Positions 1-5,719 of a stretch of DNA of 7,658 nucleotides are shown here, piece by piece. Numbering within the stretch: position 1 is the first letter of the stretch; the number at the start of each line of letters is the position of its first letter. The DNA is taken from contig JBDRGC010000394.1 in the NCBI GenBank assembly GCA_043818215.1, positions 1 through 7,658 on the forward strand, read 5' to 3'. Below the pieces are notes generated by a model. That model was not told the DNA's origin and made no database searches. It saw nothing but the letters and a program-made list of their open reading frames with translations. Source of the DNA: JBDRGC01 sp043818215. Its GTDB lineage: Bacteria > Chloroflexota > Anaerolineae > Anaerolineales > UBA11858. A program made the position numbers and the translations under genes.

Positions 1-1026
1 GGCATCAAACCCATAATTCCTAGCCATCCCCTCCACCCGCTGCCGCATCAATCGCAGCACCTCCGCGCCTCCCAGCACCACGCAATTCTCCCCATATCCT
101 AGCAGGGTACGCACCGCGTCCCAGGCATCGTCAGTGGTGCCGCGCACCTCGGCCCAGCCGTCCTCGTATTGCTCGATTTCCATATCGTCAAAATGATGGC
201 TGATATGCCCGCGTCCCACCGGGGGAGTCAAGCGGTAATGCACCCCATAACGCGGGGGACTGAGATGCGTTTGGGCCACCACTTGAGGCAGTATTTGCAA
301 TTTGTCGTCGTCGAGTATATAGTTCAAGCGGAAATTGCGGTGCTGCTGCCTTTTGCTCTCCTCCCCATAAGGGTTGCGCCAAAACAGGTCGTAGGCATAG
401 AGATACCAGTGCCCCCGCTTGAACTTCAGGCGATACGGAGCCACCTCGTGATAGCGGGGCAGGCGGTCGGCCTGGGAGGGGGAAAGGTAATGGAATGCCA
501 GCTTGCGGTGGGAATCCACTGCCCGGTGAAGGGTTTCCCACACGCGCGGAGAAAGCGTCTGCGGGTCCACCCCCTGAAAAACATCCAGGTCGAGGGACTG
601 CCGGCGGCGCTCGAGTTTGCGCCGAACCTCGGGGGAAAGGCGATTGATGATTTCATCCAGTAGAGGTTGGATTTCAGCAGTTTCTCCCATAGCCCCGCTA
701 AAGGTCTCCGAAAGCAAACGCAAAGCCTTAACCCCCTGCTCGGATAATTCGAAGTACCCGTAAGGGCCAGGGTCGATTAAGCGATAAGTTTGGGTAACAG
801 GGTTGTATGTAAAATTCACCCCCAGCCGGTGACGGAGATTATGCTGGTCGTTTTCGAATGCTTTCTTGAGGTATGGTTGCGCCGGTGGATATGGGTTCTC
901 CCCCGCAAGCTGATTGACTGCCTCCACCAGTTGATGATTCACCGCCGGCCATTGAAGCAAGCGGCGTAAAATTGCCAGGCTGTGCCGGAGCGCGAGCCAT
1001 TAGCTGACACGAGTAGATTGTGACAT
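1..1026 (-). CDS. WYL-domain transcriptional regulator, partial, with in-frame TAA at codon 9
   Basis: The frame reads as a helix-turn-helix plus WYL regulator of the PafC/YafY type, a cytoplasmic DNA-binding protein thought to sense a ligand through its WYL domain. Numbering from the ATG at 1026-1024, a winged-helix-like N-terminus lies at about residues 15-80 (LAILRRLLQ; then LRHRLGVNFTYNP..TYRL). The WYL domain is at about 160-245, with the WYL triplet itself at 207-209 inside GHWYLYAYD. A C-terminal WCX-like segment follows at about 300-340 (LGYGENCVVLGG). The 342 codons seen match the family's usual length of roughly 320-340, so the stop probably lies just outside the window. The oddity is TAA at codon 9 (1002-1000): the frame is open on both sides and homologous-looking sequence begins soon after. 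No ATG lies early in the frame after this stop. TTG at 960 or GTG at 942 are possible starts, but neither has a ribosome site. This is either a recent pseudogene, a sequence error or an N-terminally shortened protein. Family call is firm; functionality is uncertain. Confidence 0.8.
1000..1002 (-). other. In-frame nonsense codon TAA in the WYL regulator
   Basis: After the start at 1026-1024 the frame reads M-S-Q-S-T-R-V-S and then TAA, followed by W-L-A-L-R-H-S-L-A-I-L-R-R in the same frame. The frame does not shift, so a single substitution (for example CAA to TAA) would explain it. The stop overlaps an ATG (TAATG), but that ATG opens a different frame and cannot restore the regulator. Confidence 0.85.
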
Positions 1027-1030
1027 CGTT

Positions 1031-1037
1031 CCCCTTT
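1031..1037 (-). promoter_or_regulatory. Ribosome binding site supporting the WYL start at 1026
   Basis: The minus strand reads AAAGGGG followed by AACG and then ATG. This purine-rich site, four bases from the ATG, argues that 1026 was the original start and that the TAA at codon 9 interrupts a real gene. Confidence 0.55.
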
Positions 1038-1081
1038 ATTGACCTGAGGATGGTTAAAAGATACTCTCGAAAATGAGAGGT

Positions 1082-1124
1082 GTGGGGTTACGAAACGCGC
1101 CGCAGCCGCGTTTCGTAACTCCAC
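1082..1124. repeat. 18-bp stem-loop between orphan gene and WYL gene
   Basis: Arms 1082-1099 and 1107-1124 pair over 18 positions with one G-T wobble (1086/1120) and a seven-base loop (1100-1106). The inner 13 bp, GTTACGAAACGCG and its complement, are perfect. It lies 34 bases past the stop of the 66-residue gene and about 55 bases before the WYL start. No T-run follows on the minus strand, so a simple intrinsic terminator is not clear. An operator, a weak terminator or a small palindromic repeat are all possible. The rest of 1027-1158 shows nothing else. Confidence 0.8.
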
Positions 1125-1158
1125 TTCTTCCATAATTTATAATATTGCCCTGTGGGTA

Positions 1159-1359
1159 CTATTGATCCCACTCTTCGCCTTGATATTGGACACCCATTTC
1201 CATGCCCATTAACAAACGGCGAAAATTGGCAATATTCTCATTGAGCGCTTTTATAAGGCTGGCGTCGATTTTGAATTCTAATTCATCTCCATACTTTTTC
1301 ATTAAATTGATCATCGCCAGAGCGGCCGTATCTAGTTCGCGAATCGCTTCTTTATTCAT
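1159..1359 (-). CDS. 66-residue acidic orphan protein of unknown function
   Basis: A short complete gene ending in TAG. The start is supported by a strong ribosome site: the minus strand reads CGGAGGATAGA directly before the ATG. The product has about 12 acidic and 8 basic residues, no cysteine, no signal peptide and no membrane segment. Two helix-prone stretches are visible, at about residues 3-23 (AIRELDTAALAMINLMKKYG) and 33-51 (SLIKALNENIANFRRLL), separated by ELEFKID; the tail at 52-66 is polar and methionine- and glutamine-containing. This looks like a small soluble helical-hairpin protein, perhaps a partner or chaperone-like factor. I do not recognise the family and assign no function. 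It stands alone between two inverted-repeat regions, 364 bases after fixX, so it is probably its own transcription unit. It could be a spurious ORF, but the ribosome site and residue pattern argue for a real gene. Confidence 0.6.
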   Translation of the reverse strand: MNKEAIRELDTAALAMINLMKKYGDELEFKIDASLIKALNENIANFRRLLMGMEMGVQYQGEEWDQ

Positions 1360-1416
1360 TCTATCCTCCGAGGGCAGATTAAAGAGAGTTTTCTTTGTGT
1401 CATCGTATGAGTCTAA

Positions 1417-1579
1417 TGAAAAAAGGCTATCTCACCGCAGAGTACGCAGAGAGCGCTGAGATTATTAAAAATTTGTTTAAGGTTTCTAAACATTGCTCAG
1501 ATTTTGGTATGAATTCTTAAACCTGGTTTTAAGTTTTTCTCTGCGTTCTTCGCGTTCTCTGCGGTAAAAGAGTTTTTCA
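1417..1579. repeat. Degenerate inverted repeat with ACCGCAGAG arms
   Basis: Left arm 1434-1460 begins ACCGCAGAG. Right arm 1539-1565 ends CTCTGCGGT. They pair at 22 of 27 positions. Outside them TGAAAAA (1417-1423) mirrors TTTTTCA (1573-1579). The 78-base interior (1461-1538) is AT-rich and has no ORF. Arms of this composition (ACCGCAGAGNACGCNGAG) are a common dispersed intergenic repeat in several environmental phyla. It is probably non-autonomous and has drifted, given the five mismatches. Confidence 0.7.
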
Positions 1580-1590
1580 GTGCAGTTATC

Positions 1591-1700
1591 GTATCATCTC
1601 GAAAAAAGGAGAAACGCTCCCCTATCCCCCTAATTCTGGGGGAACCTCCCCCCCAAAGTTGGGGGGATAGGGGAGCGTCCCCTTCTCGTTGAGATGATAC
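1591..1700. repeat. 110-bp palindromic element with CCCCTATCCCCC core arms
   Basis: The outer arms GTATCATCTC (1591-1600) and GAGATGATAC (1691-1700) are perfect complements. The inner arms ACGCTCCCCTATCCCCC (1614-1630) and its complement (1662-1678) are a perfect 17 bp. The centre can also form two small hairpins: CCCCC 1626-1630 with GGGGG 1638-1642, and the C7 run 1648-1654 with the G6 run 1661-1666. It contains no gene. A 7-bp TTATCGT occurs at 1586-1592 and again at 1708-1714. That could be a duplicated target, but the left copy overlaps the arm, so this is weak. It is best read as a small non-autonomous repeat. Confidence 0.8.
1600..1678 (-). terminator. Probable rho-independent terminator of the fix operon
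   Basis: Read on the minus strand, the perfect 17-bp GC-rich stem (1678-1662 with 1630-1614) is followed at 1613-1600 by TTTCTCCTTTTTTC. The stem begins 45 bases after the fixX stop. The stem is longer and its 31-base loop larger than in a textbook terminator, because it is part of the palindromic element described above. Placement and T-rich tail still fit termination of fixABCX. Confidence 0.5.
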
Positions 1701-1723
1701 TTTTCCATTATCGTGCGATTTGA

Positions 1724-2062
1724 TTATCCAAATTTATAAGCTACGCCATAACCACCATAAGGCAGTTCCCAGTCCACATTGAAATCAGGGCAGCCCACTC
1801 GACAGCTTCCACACTCGACACAGGCCTGGTAACCCACCAAGATGATGCCCTGCTGATCTATACTAAACACACCTGCCGGGCAAAAGGAGAGGCATGGCTT
1901 CTCTTTACAATCGGCGCAGACACTTTGATCTTTGATTTTAATATGCGCAAAATCCTCGTCCACATAATATTTAACAGAAACAAGCAGGTCATCCACATTT
2001 TCGGGGGAAAGGCTTTCCCTCAGTTCAGGGCTTAAAGACAGTGTTTTGCTTGGACTCATCAT
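1724..2062 (-). CDS. fixX: FixX, ferredoxin-like subunit of the FixABCX complex
   Basis: The iron-sulfur subunit that passes electrons from FixAB-FixC toward the quinone branch; a cytoplasmic protein held at the membrane by FixC. Of 112 residues, eight are cysteines in two groups: C49-x2-C52-x4-C57-x3-C61-P and C81-x2-C84-x2-C87-x3-C91-P. That is enough ligands for two [4Fe-4S] clusters, and FixX subunits with two clusters are known. The tail ends in the family signature WELPYGGYGVAYKFG (98-112). The FixX of many proteobacteria has fewer cysteines in the first group, so this is the cysteine-rich form. The first 45 residues are less conserved and predicted mostly helical. The start overlaps the fixC stop as TAATG, with AGAGGA just upstream, so translation is coupled to fixC. 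A second ATG follows immediately and could be the true start. It is the last gene of the operon. Confidence 0.93.
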   Translation of the reverse strand: MMSPSKTLSLSPELRESLSPENVDDLLVSVKYYVDEDFAHIKIKDQSVCADCKEKPCLSFCPAGVFSIDQQGIILVGYQACVECGSCRVGCPDFNVDWELPYGGYGVAYKFG

Positions 2063-3378
2063 TATCCTCTCATACCTTGCAATAGTTTCAATATGTCTTT
2101 ACCCACACCGAAGAAGGACCGCCGACCGCGCAGCAAACCCACTATATCTTTTTCCATATCACGTTTTGGCGTCCCATGGGCGGAAAAGTAGCGCAAGACC
2201 GCATCATTTAAAAGATTGACATAGGTTCCCATAAAGTGAGGACTGGTTTCCAGGAAATCGGTCATCCGGCGATACTGTTTGAGGTCTTTCATCACAAAAC
2301 CCTGATTAAGAGTAGTTCTATAAGCCTTTAGAAACTCGGCTGAGAAGTCACCCTTTTGGTGAGCTGCGATGGCTGTTTCGCCGGCTACCCTGCCGGCTGT
2401 CATTGCCATATTGGTTCCCTCTCTGTGTAGGGCATCAACCATGCCAGCTGCATCACCGGCTACCATAACGCCATCGGCGCATAAGTCAGGCATACGGTCG
2501 AAACCTGTCTCTGGAATTAAGTGGGCGCCATACTCCAGGGTCTCCCCACCCTCCAGGTAGGGCTTGATGGCAGGGTGTCTCTTGAAACGTGCCAGCATCT
2601 CGTAGGGTTTCACATTATGATCAACAAATGCTGACAGCAGCAGACCAACACCGACGGAAACCCCGGCCTTATCTGTGTACAAGAAAGCCAGGCCAGGCAA
2701 ACCCAGGGTAGCATCGCCAAAAATATCGATTGCTACGCCGTCATCAGCTCCGGCCAGGTTAAAGCGGGATTCTATTTCTTTTGCTGGGATACCAATATAT
2801 TCTTTGACAGAAAGTGCAATATATTTTGTAGGCAAATCATGGTCGATCAACCCCAGCTTCTGGGTCAACAAATTGTTAACCCCTTCTGAAATGATCACCA
2901 CTGGTGCATACACATTCCCATCGGGGCGGTCCGTGCTGACGCCGATTACACGCCCTTTATCATCTTTTAATATGTCTTTAACCGCCGTCTTAGTGATCAG
3001 TAAAACGCCCTCTTCCACACCTTGTTGAGCAAACCAGGCGTCCATTTTTGCACGCAGAGCGATATATGAATCGGCAGGCACCTTACGATAACTCTCGCTC
3101 TTGTGCATGATCCGCACAACGCTGTCTGGGGAGAGCATCCAATAACCTTGTTCAGTTACCGGTCGTTCGAACGGAGGGTTTCGCTCCCAATAATCGGGCA
3201 GTATCTCTTCCAGCGCATGAGTGTACATGACGCCACCGAAGAAGTTTTTGGAGCCTGCGAAACGGCCTCGTTCTAGTTGAATGACTTTCAGTCCCCCCTG
3301 CGCCATTGTGATAGCCGCCGCCGTACCGGCTGGCCCGGCGCCCACAACGATTGCATCGAAGGTAAGCCTATTGGACAT
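2062..3378 (-). CDS. fixC: FixC, FAD-dependent electron transfer flavoprotein:quinone oxidoreductase
   Basis: The flavoprotein subunit that accepts electrons from the FixA/FixB flavoprotein and, with FixX, reduces membrane quinone. At 438 residues it has the usual FixC length. The N-terminal FAD dinucleotide-binding motif is VGAGPAG (12-18), followed by the acidic strand end LERG (35-38) and the family signature GSKNFFGGVMYTHALEEILPDYW (42-64 region). The second FAD motif is GVMVAGDAAGMVDALHREGTNMAM (303-326 region), with GDAAG at 308-312. The substrate and quinone-facing region lies between (about 180-290). The C-terminus (about 409-438, GLLRGRRSFFGVGKDILKLL) is basic and amphipathic and could rest on the membrane surface; this is inference. 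The ribosome site GGAGG lies eight bases before the ATG, inside the end of fixB, which it overlaps by 11 bases. The mitochondrial ETF-QO is a longer relative; the small FixX gene directly downstream identifies this as FixC. Confidence 0.95.
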   Translation of the reverse strand: MSNRLTFDAIVVGAGPAGTAAAITMAQGGLKVIQLERGRFAGSKNFFGGVMYTHALEEILPDYWERNPPFERPVTEQGYWMLSPDSVVRIMHKSESYRKVPADSYIALRAKMDAWFAQQGVEEGVLLITKTAVKDILKDDKGRVIGVSTDRPDGNVYAPVVIISEGVNNLLTQKLGLIDHDLPTKYIALSVKEYIGIPAKEIESRFNLAGADDGVAIDIFGDATLGLPGLAFLYTDKAGVSVGVGLLLSAFVDHNVKPYEMLARFKRHPAIKPYLEGGETLEYGAHLIPETGFDRMPDLCADGVMVAGDAAGMVDALHREGTNMAMTAGRVAGETAIAAHQKGDFSAEFLKAYRTTLNQGFVMKDLKQYRRMTDFLETSPHFMGTYVNLLNDAVLRYFSAHGTPKRDMEKDIVGLLRGRRSFFGVGKDILKLLQGMRG

Positions 3379-4402
3379 CGGTTACGCCTCCATTGCTTTG
3401 TTTAATTGCTTTAACTTGTCTTGTCAATTCAGGAATCACCTCATAGAGATCCCCGACGATGCTCAAGTCTGCGATTTGGAATATAGACGCATTCGGGTCT
3501 GTGTTGATTGCCAGAACAAAGTCGGAGCCGTTCATGCCAACCTGGTGCTGCACAGCACCTGAAATGCCAGCCGCAATATAAAGTTTTGGCCGGACAGTCT
3601 TACCTGTCTGCCCCACCTGGTGGTCATGGCCCAGCCAGCCGGCGTCGATTACAGGGCGCGAGGCTCCAACGACGCCCCCCATGGCATTAGCTAAGTCTTC
3701 CAACACCTTGAAACCATCTGGACCGCCAACTCCTTTACCACCAGCCACAATTACATCAGCGTACTCGATATTCAACTTCTCTCCGCCAGGAATGAGCCGC
3801 AGCAATTTGACCGAAACCTCGTCCTCGTTGATGTTCAAAGGTTCGCGGATTAGCTCTCCCTCGGCTTCTGGTAAGGGGTCGGGCATGGGTAAAACCCGGG
3901 GGCGTACACTCGTCATCTGTGGACGCTTCGTCTGGCAAAGGATCGTTGCCATCAGGTTGCCACCGAAGGTGGGACGAGTGGCGGCTAGAATCTTGCGCTT
4001 CTCATCTATGGCTAACTCAGTGCAATCGGCTGTCAACCCCGTGCGGACGCGGGTGGCGATGGTTCCTGCCAAATCACGCCCCAGGATTGTGGCCCCGATG
4101 AGAAATATCTCTGGATTGTATTTTTGCACAAGGTTGCTTACGCCTATGCCGTAGGGGAAATTGCGGTATTTTTCTAACACAGGATCATCGATCAAATAGA
4201 CTCGAGTAGCCCCATACCTGTAGGCCTCTTCAGCAATATGCCCCACATTGTTACCCAGCAGTACACCTTCTACAACACTTCCCTCCAATTCTTCGGATAG
4301 GCGGTTGGCAGCCCCCAGTAATTCCCAGGCAACGGGATGGGCTTGATCATCTTCTTGTTCGATGAAAACCCATATCCTTTTTGTTTGTGTAGATTCACTC
4401 AT
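3368..4402 (-). CDS. fixB: FixB, electron transfer flavoprotein alpha subunit
   Basis: The alpha subunit of the FixAB electron transfer flavoprotein. Its C-terminal domain binds the FAD that shuttles electrons to FixC. Domain I (about 9-200) begins IWVFIEQ (10-16) and carries GATILGRDLAGTIATRVRTG (103-122) and TRPTFGGN (142-149), followed by RPQM (160-163). The C-terminal FAD domain (about 215-335) shows VIVAGGKGVGG (217-227), GQTGKTVRP (264-272), GISGAVQHQVGM (279-290) and AINTDPNASIF (298-308), ending in ADLSIVGD (311-318). These are the standard flavin-contacting motifs of the family. Small departures from the consensus are S306 and L313-S314 where proline and tyrosine or glycine are more usual. 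Length is 344, within the family range; no ferredoxin domain is fused at the N-terminus, unlike some clostridial EtfA. The start overlaps the fixA stop by four bases (ATGA), with GGAGATG upstream as ribosome site. Confidence 0.95.
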   Translation of the reverse strand: MSESTQTKRIWVFIEQEDDQAHPVAWELLGAANRLSEELEGSVVEGVLLGNNVGHIAEEAYRYGATRVYLIDDPVLEKYRNFPYGIGVSNLVQKYNPEIFLIGATILGRDLAGTIATRVRTGLTADCTELAIDEKRKILAATRPTFGGNLMATILCQTKRPQMTSVRPRVLPMPDPLPEAEGELIREPLNINEDEVSVKLLRLIPGGEKLNIEYADVIVAGGKGVGGPDGFKVLEDLANAMGGVVGASRPVIDAGWLGHDHQVGQTGKTVRPKLYIAAGISGAVQHQVGMNGSDFVLAINTDPNASIFQIADLSIVGDLYEVIPELTRQVKAIKQSNGGVTDVQ

Positions 4403-5253
4403 TTTTCATCTCCATCTGGCACAGTCTCCGGGTGGATGAACTCAATGACCTCGGCTTGACCAATCTGCCCCAAGGCATAGGTGACAACCTCCTCGAGTCC
4501 CTTTTCAGATACTGTGATGACATCCCCTGGCTCTTTTGGCGGCGGAGTATATGCCTTGCCTACGATCGTGGGAGAGCCTTTGATACCGATTTTGGTGGCG
4601 TCGAATTCATGGGGTTCTGTACTGCTCCAAATCTCTGGCTTATATTGTGCCGCCTTGATTATATTCGGCAGAGGTGCTCTCTGAACAGGAGAAATTTCCT
4701 TTAGCACCGTAAGCAGTACTGGCAGCTTAGTGTAAAGCACCTCGGTTCCCTGCTCAGTCTTCCGGTGTATGACGGCTTCGCCAGCTACCGGGTCGAAAGA
4801 CTCGATATGTGTGGAATAGCTTATCAGGGGAACTCCCAGACGTGTAGCAACTCCCGGCCCTACTTGAGCTGTATCGCCATCGATAGCCTGCATACCAAAG
4901 ATCAACAAGTCGATAGGCTCTTCTTCCTGAATGATCTCGATTGTGCGGGCCAATACATAAGAAGTGGCAAGTGTATCAGCTGCAGCAAATTTGCGATCTG
5001 TTACCAGGATACCCCTATCTGCGCCTTGTTCCACGCATTCTGTCAGTGCCTCGGCTGCCTTGGGAGGCCCCATGGTGATAACGGTCACATTTCCACCAAA
5101 GCGCTCCTTTAAGCGTACGGCCAACTCGACAGCGTGGACGTCATACGGGTTGATGATTGCCGGTACACCACTTCGGATCAAAGTGCCCGTTTCCGGGTTG
5201 ATCCTTACGTTGGTTGTGTCCGGCACTTGTTTGATTGCAACAAGTGAATGCAT
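4399..5253 (-). CDS. fixA: FixA, electron transfer flavoprotein beta subunit, bifurcating type
   Basis: The beta subunit of the flavoprotein, first gene of the operon. In bifurcating members it binds a second FAD that accepts the NADH hydride and splits the two electrons. Visible motifs are KQVPDT (8-13), INPYDVHAVELAVRLKE (34-50), ITMGPPKAAEAL (59-70), and the decisive GMQAIDGDTAQVGPGVATRLG (120-140 region). Canonical ETF beta subunits have GKQAIDDD at this place and bind AMP; the IDGDTAQVGP form is typical of bifurcating FixA and EtfB. The C-terminal region from about 190 holds the extended segment that wraps the alpha subunit. At 284 residues it is close to FixA from other organisms. The start is fixed by AAAGGAG ten bases upstream. 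Upstream lies the 516-base repeat region, so the operon promoter should be within roughly 5254-5368, but I see no convincing -35/-10 pair. Confidence 0.95.
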   Translation of the reverse strand: MHSLVAIKQVPDTTNVRINPETGTLIRSGVPAIINPYDVHAVELAVRLKERFGGNVTVITMGPPKAAEALTECVEQGADRGILVTDRKFAAADTLATSYVLARTIEIIQEEEPIDLLIFGMQAIDGDTAQVGPGVATRLGVPLISYSTHIESFDPVAGEAVIHRKTEQGTEVLYTKLPVLLTVLKEISPVQRAPLPNIIKAAQYKPEIWSSTEPHEFDATKIGIKGSPTIVGKAYTPPPKEPGDVITVSEKGLEEVVTYALGQIGQAEVIEFIHPETVPDGDEK

Positions 5254-5263
5254 GTCAATATTT

Positions 5264-5270
5264 CTCCTTT
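5264..5270 (-). promoter_or_regulatory. Ribosome binding site of fixA
   Basis: The minus strand reads AAAGGAG, then AAATATTGAC, then ATG. The ten-base spacer is at the long end of normal but the match to the anti-Shine-Dalgarno sequence is strong, which supports 5253 as the start. Confidence 0.7.
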
Positions 5271-5296
5271 CGTAAGTAAGTGTTCAAACAATATCA

Positions 5297-5335
5297 TTAG
5301 TAACCGTTCATCTACCTGCTCGTTCACTTAGTAAC
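5297..5335. repeat. Paired TTAGTAAC direct repeats in the fixA leader
   Basis: TTAGTAAC occurs at 5297-5304 and again at 5328-5335, spaced 31 bases, about three helical turns. The pair lies 44-82 bases upstream of the fixA start, where an operator could sit. It may equally be a by-product of the surrounding repeat elements. Confidence 0.4.
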
Positions 5336-5368
5336 GGCGATTAAATAACTTGCCCATTTTCAAACTAG

Positions 5369-5567
5369 AAAGTTAGTGCAGGTTGAGTAGCCCCGAATTC
5401 TTTTAGAGGGGCGTACACCTGCACTTGCGTTACGGTGCAAGTGTCGAAACCAAATGGGCTTAATTAGCCAGAAGCCGCTTGGTTTCGACACCGTACCTGC
5501 GTTCGGTGCAGGTGTACGCTACGGCACGAAAAGCGTGTGCCTCCGCTACTCAACCTGCACTAGCTTT
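5369..5567. repeat. About 200-bp nested palindrome with side hairpins
   Basis: Three arm pairs are stacked. Arms 5369-5390 and 5546-5567 match at 21 of 22 positions (core TAGTGCAGGTTGAGTAG). Arms 5411-5424 and 5506-5519 are a perfect 14 bp (GCGTACACCTGCAC). Arms 5441-5453 and 5479-5491 are a perfect 13 bp (GTGTCGAAACCAA). Between the first two levels each side holds its own small hairpin of different sequence: GCCCC/GGGGC at 5390-5412 and GGCAC/GTGCC at 5523-5541. The apex 5454-5478 has another hairpin, GGCT/AGCC at 5457-5469. The whole could extrude as a branched cruciform or fold as a branched RNA. A miniature non-autonomous mobile element is the simplest reading; no coding signal is present. 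Confidence 0.8.
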
Positions 5568-5609
5568 AGGATACAAATATGCAAGTTATTAATTCTCATT
5601 ACTTACCTA

Positions 5610-5719
5610 CTCGTTCCCACGCTCCGCGTTGGAATGTTTACATGAACGCTCCGCGCTGTGACTTGCCCTCAACGCGATGCATCGAAGAGAAGCGTTCCAA
5701 CGCGGAGCATTGGAACGAG
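5610..5719. repeat. 110-bp inverted repeat of the VPTLRVG-encoding type
   Basis: Arms 5610-5634 and 5695-5719 match at 23 of 25 positions (CTCGTTCCCACGCTCCGCG... against its complement). One frame of the left arm translates as VPTLRVGM, a peptide string that recurs in spurious hypothetical proteins of many genomes because this repeat is so widespread. Inside, GAACGCT (5644-5650) also pairs with AGCGTTC (5691-5697), which competes with the outer arms. It lies 51 bases past the glmS stop and might also weaken read-through into fixA, though no T-run follows. Confidence 0.75.

Noticed and set aside
169..663. 164-residue plus-strand ORF
   Set aside because: It is antisense to the WYL regulator, whose minus-strand frame shows clear family motifs over the same bases.
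939..1133. 64-residue minus-strand ORF across the WYL start
   Set aside because: It runs through the 18-bp stem-loop and the WYL ribosome site in another frame; its sequence resembles no protein and the WYL frame explains the DNA better.
1614..1682. G-quadruplex from the G and C runs
   Set aside because: Runs are separated by loops of up to 24 bases on the G-rich strand choices and are already explained by perfect inverted pairing.
5254..5368. Sigma-70 promoter for fixA (TGATAT or TTGAAA candidates)
   Set aside because: No -10 candidate has a plausible -35 at 16-18 bases spacing, so a promoter is expected but cannot be placed.
5454..5645. 63-residue plus-strand ORF containing VPTLRVGM
   Set aside because: It lies wholly inside repeat elements, has no ribosome site, and its VPTLRVG string is the translation of a non-coding repeat arm.
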